Of a stretch of DNA of 64,000 bases, positions 1 to 12,700 are shown in pieces (the first letter of the stretch is position 1; the number at the start of each line of letters is the position of its first letter). A model generated the notes under the pieces. It was not told where the DNA came from and did no database searches. It worked only from the letters and a program-made list of their open reading frames with translations. Both the position numbers and the translations under genes were made by a program. This stretch comes from Vitellaria paradoxa (taxonomy: Eukaryota; Streptophyta; Magnoliopsida; Ericales; Sapotaceae): assembly GCA_019916065.1 (NCBI GenBank), contig CM034240.1, forward strand, positions 21,065,894 to 21,129,893, read 5' to 3'.

Positions 1-1056
1 GTGAGATAAGTGTAGGTGGAATGCATAAAGCCGCTCCATCTAGACAATTGCTAGTTAGAGGAGCACTTCTGGAGCCTATTGTATTAGGCTTTCATAAATT
101 GATAAAAATTTTAATTAATTTGAATCATTTTGGCCTTTTTCATTTTCTCTTTTATTATTATTATTTTTATTTTTTTTTGGGGGGGGGGTGGTGGGGAATG
201 TCGCCTCTTGGCCTTCTTTCCCTCCATCCATGGATGGGTTTCTAGTTGTGTTGCTTTGATATAAAAGCATAAAAGGCTTATGGTTCCAAGATGATTAAGG
301 AGCTCTCTTTGTTGGAATGTTGTAGTTGTTTCCATTAGCTTATTTATTTTATGAAGTGTGGATGGTCAAAGTGGGTCCGGATGCTCCGATCGTGTGGGAA
401 CAGCTTGTAAATCGTCAATGCTGGGATGTCATCCCAGGATGACGGGGTGAGAGTTGGGATAACTAGACGCAAGAGCGAATTAGAGATCACTAGTGGTTGG
501 TTGTATGGAGTGGGAGTGTGTGTATGTATCATCTGAATAGGGTGTTGATGACTGGGGATATTTATAAGAGGTGGGTCAGGGCAAGGAGGTTGGTTTTCAA
601 GTGTCTAGGATGATGGTCCCAGGGCCATGTGGCCAACCCTACATGACAGACCCATTCGTTGGTGAGGACACACCCAGCCAAGTGGTGGTCAAAGGTGATT
701 TGATGAATCCCATAGTTCTAGTTACCAAACTTCTGGTCTTTGAGTTTGTGTGAATATGAAGCCCTAGAGGGCCTCTAGGCTGCACTGATGGCCTTTGGGA
801 ATGGAATTAGTCTCTGAATGTTCGATCTTGGGAGTCTTCAATGGGTTGTCCTATGGCAAGGTTTTAGAATGCCCCTAGAGTGGGGTTTGACCTAGGTTGG
901 AGCTAAGCACCCGCAACGATAGCATTGTAGGATCAATCCTTAATTCGGGCCTCCTCACTGTGGTAGAGGAGGTGCGGAGGATGCCCCCACATCAGGGTGG
1001 TCCCATTCTAGTCATTTACGCATATTTTGCAATGTTAATCAAATTGAGTGATCAAT

Positions 1057-1213
1057 AGAAGGTTGGTCATGGACAGCGATAAAGTTGCTCCATTATTAGA
1101 CCAGGATCGAGGGTTCGAACCTTGAAATCGGCCTTCTTGTTTGCAAAGTGGAAATTGTCTACATTTGATCTAAACCCCGTAATGAGGGGGTCTTAACATT
1201 GGGTTGCCTCCTT
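1057..1213 (+). mobile_element. Au-like SINE with long target-site duplication
   Basis: A tRNA-derived retroposon. The start carries a box-A-like GATAAAGTTGCTCCA, a box-B-like GGTTCGAACC follows near 1112, and the 3' end has the GGGTTGCC motif and a short T run, as in plant Au SINEs. It is flanked by 22-bp direct repeats, 1035-1056 and 1214-1235, which match at 20 of 22 positions as counted by eye. A third diverged copy of the target sequence lies near 1268-1287, so the target was locally repetitive or was duplicated again. The element is diverged and encodes no protein. Confidence 0.7.
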
Positions 1214-1694
1214 TTAATTACATTGAGTGATCAATCATGTTTTAGTCTTAAGATTTGGTTACCTCATTTTAATCACATTGAGCGATCATTCATGTTTTAG
1301 TTATAAATAATAGTTCAGCTATGTGATGAACATTATTTATCCCAAAAAAAAAAAAAAATGTAGTTCCCTTGACCATAATGAACATATTGTTTTGCACGTA
1401 AATATGTAAAATGCAATTGAGGTACTAGTAGGCCTCAGGCTGATTCACTTTCAGCAAATGTATCTCCAAAATTGAGAAACTTGAGTTCCAACTAGTTTGT
1501 GCTTTTTGGGTGCTATCAAGTTTAACTCATCGCTATCACTAATTTTATAAATGAGATCTAATAAAAAATTTAATAATGAGGCTTTGACAGTAAAACAGCT
1601 TTTAATGATCTTGAAGCAATAAAAACTGATTATACTCTTTCCCATTGTATATACACATACATGCACATGACAGAAAGAAAATGCTGCATTTTGG

Positions 1695-1979
1695 CTACAT
1701 TTGATTCGGGAGATTGGACGATAAGGAATAAGTAATACTATGTGATAATGTATGAGATTGGATCTAGCATGTGATTAAATTTTTTATGTGGGATTATTTT
1801 TTGGTGTTTGATTATTAGCATATAAAGTGGGATAAGAGATGTGATTTGATAGAAAATGCTAAAAGAGATAATTTTAGACCTTTAGATTTTGGTGGGAAGC
1901 AAATCCGGGAATGGGGTTATATCCTCCACTTTAGGGGATTAGAAATCCGGAGTGGATTAATCCTTCCCATCAAACATAG
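1695..1979. mobile_element. Possible MITE (weak terminal inverted repeats)
   Basis: The left end, CTACATTTGATTCGGGA, resembles the reverse complement of the right end, CTATGTTTGATGGGAA. The body is AT-rich and non-coding. No convincing target-site duplication was found. The call rests only on the matching ends and the size of about 285 bp. Confidence 0.3.
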
Positions 1980-3671
1980 ATAAATGGGACCCACAGATTA
2001 TATATCCAATCCCTCCAGAAATAATCACAGCCTTAGTGTTGTGGTTTGCATTTTGTGATTTGCATTGCTTGTGACATTGCATAATCTGCCTTACCCATAT
2101 GTTTAGTGACTTTGTGTCCAGTGATTTTTTTTTTTGGATATCTCCTGGCCATTGGCCGGATATATGAGTTCCATTTGTATCTTCCAATGATCTTGACCAC
2201 CTAAATATGGTTGGAATCAAGCTTGAGACTTGTTACTCCCGTATGCAGCCATGACGAGCAGCCAAAGCTTAGGAAAACATAATTATCAACTGTGTCAAAT
2301 TTTGATTCTTATGCGTGCAAGTGAAGATAGCATGCTGGTATTTTTCAAGTTCTTTGCGAAGTTCTAAATTTTAATCTTCTAATAAATATTATACTACCGT
2401 ACTTTCTTAGATAAAGAAATTCTAATGATTTGAATATGTAGTTGGTATCTGTTTCTTTTTATGCATTCATGCATGTGTATTTTGAGTTCAAGGCATGAGA
2501 TAATCACCTTGGACTTTCTGAATTGAAACTCTTTATTTGACCCTTTGGACATTTGCATGCTCACCTTCATGTGTACCTTATAATCAACTCTCTGGCATAA
2601 GAATTGGACCTACACTTCCAAATTTTAAACCTTTAGGTTGACCTTTTCTTTCTTTGCCTCTAGGTTTAGCCTTATACTTTTGACTTCGAAAACCTTTGTA
2701 TGGTTTAGCTAAAGCACCTTAATTTTTTGCCTCCATCACAATTGAGGGCTATATTTTTTCAAGTTATAGACCATGGATGTTGGTCTTCAATGTTTGCAAA
2801 ATTTTATTTTCTTGTTTTTCCTTGCTCCTTTTTCTTTTCTCCTTATGACACCTACCTTTTACCACGTTGCCCTCCATTGGTGTAATAATACCTCTAGCTT
2901 TTCATAGAGGAGTTTCTTAATATTTCTCAATATGTCCATTTTGCCTGAACATATTATCTTTCCATAAGTATTTCATTACCATCCAATGAAATTTCGTGGA
3001 GATTAAGTACTAATCAACGTATCTTGGAATTACCTTTCCATCCCAACGATCTTACTTTCATGTTGAAGGCAACATTTCTCTTCTTATTATGGACAGGATA
3101 TCCGAATTTGAATTTTTTTTTTTAAACCTTTGAGATATTTCTGTGCAATTTTTCATGCTCCTTGTTTTACTCAAATTTCACTTATTATATTCTTGGTCTT
3201 ATTGTACTTCCCAAAAAAAAAAAAAAAAAAAAAATTTCTTGGCCTTGTTATAGTTTTTGAACTCTCCTGGTTGGCATATAAATGGAAATATTTCATAAAT
3301 GTCTGGAAAATATTTTGAAAGGCACAACAATAGGAAAATGCATGAAAATATTTAGAAACATAGATTAAAATATATGGTAAATTACAAAGACCTCCCTGCA
3401 CATTTAGTTGAGTACAAGTAAGCCTGAACCATTTGAATTTTACAGTGACACCCATTAATTTATAAATGTTATCCCCCTGAGAAAGCTTCAAAATGTCATA
3501 CTTGTTGAGTTTATTGTCAATTTACATTGTATAAAACTTTCTTTGGAGTAATTATCAATTTAGTGGAAGGTGCTTTGTTATTGTGGGCACTTAATTGCTG
3601 CGCAATCAATGCACTGGATTGTGTGGTTTAGTTTTATTGACCATTTGGTGTTCCTTTTGATATGAGTTCAG

Positions 3672-3760
3672 ATGGAGGAGAAAGTAAAAGAAATTGTGGA
3701 GATTAAACAACGCAGTTTGGCGGAAGAGAACCAGAAAACACTGGATGTCTTAAAAGAAAG
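3672..3760 (+). CDS. CASP: CASP exon (first in window)
   Basis: The exon follows a TTCAG acceptor and ends AAAG before a GTATCA donor. It encodes [20 protein letters not shown] and onward. The ATG at 3672 is an internal methionine and not the start codon, because the family continues upstream. It ends in phase 2 and joins exon 4667 through a split Arg codon. Confidence 0.88.
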
Positions 3761-6700
3761 GTATCATATTTTCTGGTGGTGTGGTTACATTAGATGATTA
3801 CCACTAGCCCTTTCATTACTTAGAATTTGATCCAAATCCATTTATATAATCCATATTGATAGTATGTAATGATCCAATAACAATATGAATTTTAGGTACT
3901 AATCTGAGCTGAGCTTGATCCAATCTAGTAGCAAGAATTAAATTTTTATTTCACATAATGACAAAATTATGGTGTGTAAATGATAGTTAATTATTGATCT
4001 AAATTAATTAACATATATTTCTTATATACAAATATGTGATGCATAAACTATCAAGAAACCCAACAACACATAAGAGGAGATGCCTCAACCTTAAAACCTA
4101 GGTGTTAAGGTGAGGGAAGTCCATTTCTTATATGGGAGAAATAACCTTTCTAATGGGCTAATGTGATACAACTTCTAACATAAACGATAGTTATATTTAT
4201 ACAATTACATGATGATATAGTTTAGTAAGAATCATCATTTTCCAGAAATCGCATTTAGTTGACACAATTCAAGTTTTATATCAAAATTCTGTGTCAATTA
4301 TTTCTTACTGGCTGTGGTGGTTGGATTGGAATCTGGTCAAGCTGATCATTCTGAACCTGATTTGCTTGCAGGCCTAATAATAGCCATCCTATTTGATCAA
4401 TAATACTAACCTTAGGTTATTTTCCATGATCCCTTTGTAGGCATGTAAAATCAAGAGCAAACCAGTTAGGTCAACTTTTTGTATTACAATATTATCCTAC
4501 GTCTTGACTTCCATCCTTCCAAATTTCCCTCTGGGGGCAAACTAGCAACATAAAATTCTCTCATTTCTATAGTTTCCTGCATTTAGAATCTAGAGTCTCA
4601 TTCTTAAAAATTTTATTTTTCTTGTTTTAATATGTACTGTGGTCTCTGCTTTGTTTGTTGCTGCAGGGAGCAATTGTTGCAGGATCAATTACGGCATGCT
4701 AAAGAAAGTGTTTTCAATATGCAAAAGTTACATGAACTTGCGCAAAGCCAATTGTTTGAAGTTCAGGCTCAATCAGGTCTCATGCTAATCTCATAAACTA
4801 CTGAGCTGTGTTCATGTAACAAATTTTGTGATTACTTAAATAGATTGTGAATTCACTTCTATTTAACAATCTCAGAGGAAGAGAGAGCAGCAAAACAATC
4901 AGAGGTCAATCTCTTAATGGATGAAGTTGAACGAGCTCAAACTCGCCTTCTTAGTCTTGAAAGGGAGAAGGTTCATCGTGAAATCTTTGTTCTAATTCAT
5001 AACGAACAGACTAGGCTGCAATTTATTATGTTTAACTTTTTCGTTGAAGGCCTGTTTACTTATTTTCTCTTTCCATTTATTTCTTTGATATAATTTTTTA
5101 TTTTCTTTATTATCTGTCTCTCTCCTGTTAATGGTTATGCACATTTTCTTATTGCCGTTCTCCTTATGTTTTACTGGTTAACGTTTTATTTCGTTATCTG
5201 TATGGAAAATTTTCAGCCCTAGTTGGTTTGCCTCATTAGCGCATGTGTTAGTATGCCCCAATGCTAGGAATTTTGCCCTAGCTAATTTAAATGAACTCCT
5301 TGAGATACTAGCAAGGACCTTGAAATCTTGGGCCCCTAGTCTTTGTGAAATCTCTGTAAAATGCTTTATTTTCCTAAGAGTTGACTCCTGGACCTGGTAA
5401 TGTTGTATAGTGTTTCTGTCGTCAAACATAAATCAGCCTTTTTAATGATAATTTCTACTTTTCAGTTGTTAAGATGATTAGGTGACACAATGTTCTACCA
5501 TATTATTTGTGTCAAACTTTTAGCCACCATCTTATCATAAACCTTAAGTTGTTAGGAAATGGGCCAACTATTGTATATCAAACTAACTTAATACTTTCCC
5601 TCATATGCAAGCCCGTCTCGCATTTGAACTTCCCCTCTTGTAAATCAAACCAAATAGGTACACCAAATCAAAATAGAGCAGAGTGCATAAAAATAAATAG
5701 GGAACGAATACAATATAACAAGACTTGAATTTAGAACTGTCATGAAAAATTGAACTGAGGTATGAAATTGTCGTGTATTATTAGGGTCCATCTTAACCTA
5801 TTTATATATATAGGAGTCCTACATGTTAAGAAACTATTACAATCAATCAATCAAATATTCCTACACTAGGAAATCAAGAACGTAATTATCTTCCTACCAT
5901 ATTTACACTAACATCTAATGCTTCCCTCAAGCTAGAGCATATATATCGTATGCTCCAAGCTTGTTACATATATTTTTTTTGATAGTTAAGTGGGGAGAGG
6001 GTCCCGGGTTTTGAACCTAAGTAGTGAGCGGCTGAAGGAGGGTCTCGGCCACTGGACTAAGAGGCTCGCTCTCCAAGCTTGTTACATATATATTGAACCC
6101 AATAAACCTCAAGATGCTTTGGTGAACAAGTTTGCTAGTTGATCCTTATATTGAACATGACTAATTTTGATAATATTTTGTATGATTTCTTCTCTGACAA
6201 AGTAACAATCCACCTCAATATGTTTAGTTCTTTTATGAAATACTAGATTAGAGGCAATATGGATATCTGCTTGATTATCACATACAATTCCATAAGCTGT
6301 GAATTAAAAACGCCCAATTCCTTCATCAAATGTTGTATCCAAACATGCTTACATATTCTGATTCTATAGTTGATCTTGCTACAGCTATATGCTTTTTACT
6401 TTCCTATGAAATTAAGTTGCCTCCAACGAAGATGCAGTAATTAGTAGTTGAACGTCTACCTGATGGAGACCCTGCCTAGTTGGCATTCGTATATCCCTGA
6501 ATTGGTATGTGTCCATTATCTTTATACAATAAGCTTTTTCTAGGTACTCCTTTCAAATATTTCAAAATCCGAATAACTGCGTTCCAATGATTGATACGAG
6601 GTGATTCAAGGAATTGATTGATTACACTCATAGCAAATGCAATATCTGTTTTAGACAGTAGGTCGAGCACATATTTTCTACATGAGAGTGTAATTCCCTT

Positions 6701-9700
6701 TTGTGATCAAGCGACCTCAATGCCTAAGAAATATTTTAATGGCCCCAAATCTTTCGTACTTGACTTGCTTTGGAGGAATGTTTTCAAATGAATGATGCCT
6801 TGTGAATCATCGCCTATGATGACAATATCATCAACATATACCAAGAGCCATATCCTCCCACAAGTAGAATGATGATAGAAGACATAATGGTCAACCCCAC
6901 ACTGAGTCAAACCAAACTTCATAACAACTACACTGAATTGACCAAACCAGGCACGTGGAGATTGTTTTAAACTATGTAAGGATTTCTTCAGTCTGCATAT
7001 TAACTCAGACTTTCCCTGAGCAACAAACCTAAGAGGTTACTTCATGTAGACTTCCTCCTCTAAATCACTATGCAGGAAGGCATTTTTGACGTCTAGTTGA
7101 TGAATAGGTCAATGATAGATAACTTCCAGGGAGATGAGAAGCCGAACAATTGTAATCTTAGCCATAGGTGAAAAAGTTTCTGAGAAGTCGAGGCCATGCA
7201 CTTGTGCATATCCTTTTGCATCCAAGCAAGCCTTTAGCTTGTCAAGAGAATCATCAGGATGAATCTTAATTGTATGGACCCAATGACAACTGACAATAGA
7301 CTTACCGGGAGGAAGGCCAAACAAATCTTAAGTATCATTAGCCTAAAATACAAACATCTCATCCTCCATTGTAAAACGCCATCTAGAGTGAGATAAGACT
7401 TCTTGCATAGAGTTAGGAGAGAAATGGAAGATAACAATGAAATAAGAGATGATAAGAGGGAGATAAGGCATGGTATGAAACAAATTAGAATTAGGATGGA
7501 AAGTACGTGTATGTTTACCTTTTTAGAGGGCAATGGGTAGGTCAGAGTCTGAACTAGAATCTGAAGACATGAAAAGATGGTGGAATAGTGGAAATAAGTG
7601 GTCCATCCACCTTGCATCGACTATACACTTGCAAATCAGAATGGTCTAAACGACTGGAATTGGAGGATAAGTCGCATGGTCAACTGAAGGAAGAAAAAAT
7701 AGGCAATAAAAGACTGGCATTCAAAGATTATAATAATTGTGACTCAAAGAGGAAAGGAGTGGACTCAAATAATGTGACATTAACACTAGTAAAAGGCAGA
7801 TTAAGAGGACTATAGCATCGATATCCATTTAACAAACAAGAATACCCCAAGAATACACACTTATGAGCCTGTAGTGCTAGTTTGTCAACCCTACTAGCCA
7901 ATTGATAAACAAAGGAAACACAACTAAGTATATAAAGCGAGACAGAGAAAAGAGGTTCATCAAGAAATAAAATGGAATGAGGGGACCAATTAGATAATAT
8001 AAAATATGGCATCCGATTAATTATGTGGCATGCAGTGATAACATCTCCCTAATAGATACGAGGAACAAGCATTTGGAATAACAAGCAGTGAGCAAGATGA
8101 AAATTCTTCTGTTTAGCCACCCCAATTTGTGGTGATGTCTGAGAACAAGAAGATTGATGAAGTATGCCAAGAGACGACATAAAAGCAGTAAATGGATTAG
8201 AAAAATATTTCTTGGCATTATCACCATGGTTCGTAATATCGGTCGAGACAGTGATATCTTGACGTCTCAGCTCAGTATCAATGAACGCCGCGAATTTTGC
8301 TGGGAGTATACAAATCGTCTAGTATTGGCCAAATCACGCCGATTTATCAGTGATACTCTGATACATTTAGAAATTTCGGGGAGATCTCAATGAAATGAAT
8401 GATATCGCGAAAAGATGAATAGAGAAAGGGGAAAAGGCATTTAACCAACTTGGTTTCAAATCTGAATGACAGAATAGAGAGCGCGAGAAACCTAACCTTT
8501 TTTTTGAAAAAGATAAGTAAATTTTATTAAAAGAAAGTAACTCTTATACAAGCAAAGATTGGATGCAAATACAACATCCAATCAAATAGGAAATCCAATC
8601 AAAACCAATTATCTCATCTGATCAAGGAAACTCAAGAAAGAAAATAAGTCCATCTCCCTTCCATCCCTCATCCAGTCATAAAGACACGTAAGAAAGTAGC
8701 TTTTAATCCTGAAAGATAGCCTACTCTCGTTTTAAAAGTCCTCCTATTCCTCTTCTTCCAGGTCAGCCAGAACACACAAAATGGAATTACTTTCCATATG
8801 GTTTTCTTATTCCCCCTAAGGGGCTGCCCCCACCAAGCCAGTAAAAAATCCCTCAAACTCTATGGGAAGCACGTCTGCACATTAAAGCAAGAAGAAATCA
8901 AATTCCACATCTCAGCTGTCCACTGGCAGTGTAGTAACATATGTGAAATAGACTCCTCCTGACTGAAGCATAATGGGCAACGATTAACTATGTAATAACC
9001 TCTGAGTTTGAGGTTGTCCATAGTTAGAATTTTCCCCCTAGCTGCACACCAAGAAAAGAATAGCACCCGAGGAGGGGCATCAATCTTCCAAAGCTTCTGC
9101 CAAGGGAATGCATCGCTTGTGTGTCCTTGCAGTGAAGAATAATAGGACCTGACAGTAAAGAACTCCTCCTTTGATGTATTCCAAACCATGGAGTCCTCAA
9201 TATCCTCCAAATAGACATCATTTAGGAGCTCAATAAGAGACAAGTAAGCATCCAATTCCCAATCATTCATGTTCCTGCGAAGGGTGACTACCCAGGTGCG
9301 GCTATGACCCATACCAATGCAGTAATCTCTGATAAAAGCATCTTTGTTAACAGCTAAACCATAAATTTCTGGGAAAAGATCAGCTAGACAGCCAACATTC
9401 ATCCAAGTGTGTCTCCAAAATAGAATTTTGTCCCCTCTACCCAATCTCCACAAAATACATCTACCAAAATTCCTCCAGTTCTTCCTAATTTCACTCCATA
9501 TACTTGCTCCAATAGAGTTTGAACAAGGAGGTGTAATCCAACCACCCAGCTCCTCACCATATTTAATGGAAATGACTTTCTTCCAAAGTCTGCCATTATC
9601 CCTATGGAACCTCCATAGCCACTTACCCAATAGAGCTTCATTTTGCAGCTTTAAGTGTCTAATACCAATACCCCCTGACTCAATTGGGGAACAAACTGTT

Positions 9701-12700
9701 TTCCAATTAACCAAGCTATGTTTGAAAACTCCATCTCCTTTGCCCCAAAGGAAATTCCTTTGTAGACTCTCAATCTCTTTAATTACAGAAACAGGAGCTT
9801 TAAACAGGGAAAGAAAGTAAGTTGGCAGGCTGGAAAGTACACTCTTAATCAATGTGGTTCTCGCCCCCGTCGAGAGATATTTAGCCTTCCAAACAGCAAG
9901 CCTATTCCTGCTTCTTTCCAGTACAGGTGCCCAGACCCTTTTAGATTTGAGATGAGTTCCCAATGGCAGGCCTAGATAAGTAGTTGGGAATGAACCTGAT
10001 TTGCAACCCAAAATGTCTGCCAGTTCCCGAAGAGAAGATGGATCCCCAACAGAAAACACCTCAGATTTCCGCAAATTAATTCGCAATCCAGTGACTGCCT
10101 CGAAGCCCAGTAGAGTGCATCTCAGATGTCCCAGCTGCAGTTTATCAGCCCCGCAGAAAACCATGGAATTGTCAGCGAACAGTAAATGAGAAATGCTTAT
10201 AGAATCCCTGCCACGATTTCTAACTGAGAAGCCATCTAACAAACCAGCCTCCTCCACTTTTATTAGCATTCTCCTAAAGACTTCCATGACTATAATGAAT
10301 AAGAAAGGGGAAAGTGGATCACCTTGTCTTAATCCTCTTGACGAAGCGAAGAAACCAATTGGAGATCCATTGAGCAAAATGGATAGCCGAACCGTGGAGA
10401 TACACCAGTAGATCCACTGACACCACTTTTCACCAAAACCCATTCTTCTCATCAAGTAAATCAAGCAGTTCCAATTAACATGGTCGAAAGCTTTCTCAAT
10501 ATCCAATTTACATACAATCCCAGCTTCCTTTCTTTTAGTCTTTGAGCCTATAACTTCATTCGCAACAAGGACAGCATCCAGGATTTGCCTACCACCCACA
10601 AAAGCATTTTGAGAAATGGAAATGATTGGGTCCAGCACCTTTCGCAATCTGGTAGCAAGAACTTTTGCAATTAACTTATAGACAGCACCAACCAAACTTA
10701 ACCTTGAAATCATAATCCCAAATCAAATCTTTATGTAATGTGTAAAATGGCTCCAAAAGAAAATATAAGTTTGTAATATTCTTCACTAAATAATTTTTTA
10801 ATACTTTTGAATCATATTTTTAAAGTGTAGTAAGTTTTTTTTAATTTATATTAATAAAGCATGCATTATTAATTATTGTGATTAATATATCTTGAATAAA
10901 ATAAAATAAAATAAAATATTAATTATTGTGATTAATAGATTATGAATAAAATCAAATAAAATATTAATTGTTGTGATTAAAATTAATTAGTTCATTCACA
11001 TGTTATAAGCAGTTTATCTAAAATTTAATAAAATAGTTACTATAGAATTGGTTATGTAATACATTACTTTTATCATTTAAAATTTTTAAATAATTCTTTT
11101 GAATTTTTTAACCTAAAAAATTTGAAAAGTTGTGTATCGCCTGATACCGCACTGCATCAAGAATTCTTGGTTTGATACAACATCCGCGACCATGACTTTG
11201 AACCACGATTATCACTGCGAAGAATTTTAACAGATAAACCAAATTGAATTTGTATTTCTGTGTAGAATGCTTTAAAAATAGAGAATAATTTGGGACGACC
11301 TTTCATTAAATAAATTCAATTGGTTCTTGAAAAATCATCCATAAAAGTCATAACATACTGAAAAACAAACTTAGATACCACTTTATTCAAATCCTAGACA
11401 TCTGAATGGACTAAAGCAAAAGGACATAAGACTCGATTATTGACTCTGGGAGGGAAAGATGTGTGGTGATGTTTCCTTAATTGACAGAACACAATTTAAA
11501 GACTACAAATGATGCAAAGCAGGATCCATAGACTTCAGATGATCAAGAGAGGGATGCCCTAAGCGACTGTGGATGTCAACGGGAGATGTAGTAGTAGAAC
11601 AAATTGTAGGAGATGTCACGCGTTGAATATCAAACTCGTGGACTTCTTTCGATTCATGTCCTCTACCAATCTTCTCCTTTGTTTTCATATCTTGAATAAC
11701 GATAGAATTAGGGAAGAAGGTTATCGAACAATCTAATTGTTTAGTTTACGTACTGATAGAGATAAGATTAAAGGGGAGAATTGGTACATAGAGAACATAA
11801 GATAAGTGGCAAAGATGGAAAAGACACTTGCCAATACCTCCAATGGGATTAGTAGAACCATTAGATGTAACAACAAGAGGATTAGTTGAGGAATATTGAA
11901 GTTTAAAAAAAGTGTAGATATGTGCCAATCATATGATCAGAGGCACCAGAATTAAGAATCCATGGTGTGGAGGAATAAGTAGTTATACAAGCAATAGATG
12001 TACTTCGTTGTGCAAGAGAAGCAGTAGGATAAGATGCTTGCTAGGTTACCTAATACTGGAGAAACTTAAAGTACTCGCAAGTGTGACCGGTGTGGATGGA
12101 GCATTACCATTCTTAGTGCTAACCTGTTCTTGCAAAGGATCAAAATTATTAGACAAGATAGAATGAGCCATGTGTGCGGGCTTTCCATAAAGAACCCAAC
12201 ATTTTTCATGAAGGTGACTCATCTTCCCACAGTGTATACATTTGGGCCTAGATCCGTGGCCTTTACCATTATGATGTCCTAGAGTACCACTCTGACCATC
12301 TTTATTATCATGCCCATCAGTAGGCGGATGAGTAGTTGATTGACTCGTAAGAGCTAAATGTGTAGTGTCAGAGTCATGAGAGATTTTGAGATGCTACTAG
12401 CAAAGCTTGAGATATGTCTCAACAAACAATGGAAGAGAAGCACCACCAAGTATATGTGCTCTCACTGGTTCAAATTTGGGGTCAAGACCAGTAAGAAATT
12501 TTAGTACCACCATTTATTCTCACTGTCACTGTATCTCATTGATGTCAGTAGATAAAGGCTGAAGAGTATTTAGCTCTATGTGCATCTTTTTTAAAGTAGC
12601 AAAATACTCAGTGATGTTGCAATTAGATTGTTAGAGTTTGAAGAAGTTGTTGGAGATACTATAGATGCGACTGGAATCACTAGAATAAAGTAAGTGGATA

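Larger units (their letters stand above)
1..3671. other. Upstream intron of the CASP gene (no exon seen)
   Basis: No coding exon was found in this AT-rich stretch. The first recognisable exon starts at 3672 with codons that match the middle of CASP, so the coding start and roughly the first 190 residues should lie upstream of the window. Short open frames here carry no recognisable domain. The stretch holds an Au-like SINE, a weak MITE candidate, and homopolymer tracts near 164-188, 1344-1357, 2126-2135 and 3213-3233. Nothing else was recognised. Confidence 0.6.
8225..11208. mobile_element. hAT-like TIR DNA transposon (non-autonomous) carrying a LINE
   Basis: The insertion splits the copia-1 integrase and is flanked by a perfect 8-bp duplication ATTATCAC (8217-8224 and 11209-11216). 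The left end, CATGGTTCGTAATATCGGTC, and the reverse complement of the right end, CGTGGTTCAAAGTCATGGTC, share about 22 of the first 34 positions. The 8-bp duplication suggests the hAT superfamily. Without the nested LINE (8498-10693) the element is about 0.8 kb, has no transposase frame, and contains an AT-rich tandem repeat. It was therefore non-autonomous. Confidence 0.65.

Noticed and set aside
1105..1125. tRNA-like B box as a tRNA gene
   Set aside because: No cloverleaf could be formed around it. It fits an Au-like SINE with a flanking duplication.
8860..10713. 617-codon open frame as an active gene
   Set aside because: It is a 5'-truncated LINE reverse transcriptase with a mutated active site, and its first ATG lies in flanking DNA.
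10867..10988. AT-rich tandem repeat as a satellite or CRISPR-like array
   Set aside because: Only two to three imperfect copies with no spacers. It belongs to the body of the DNA transposon.
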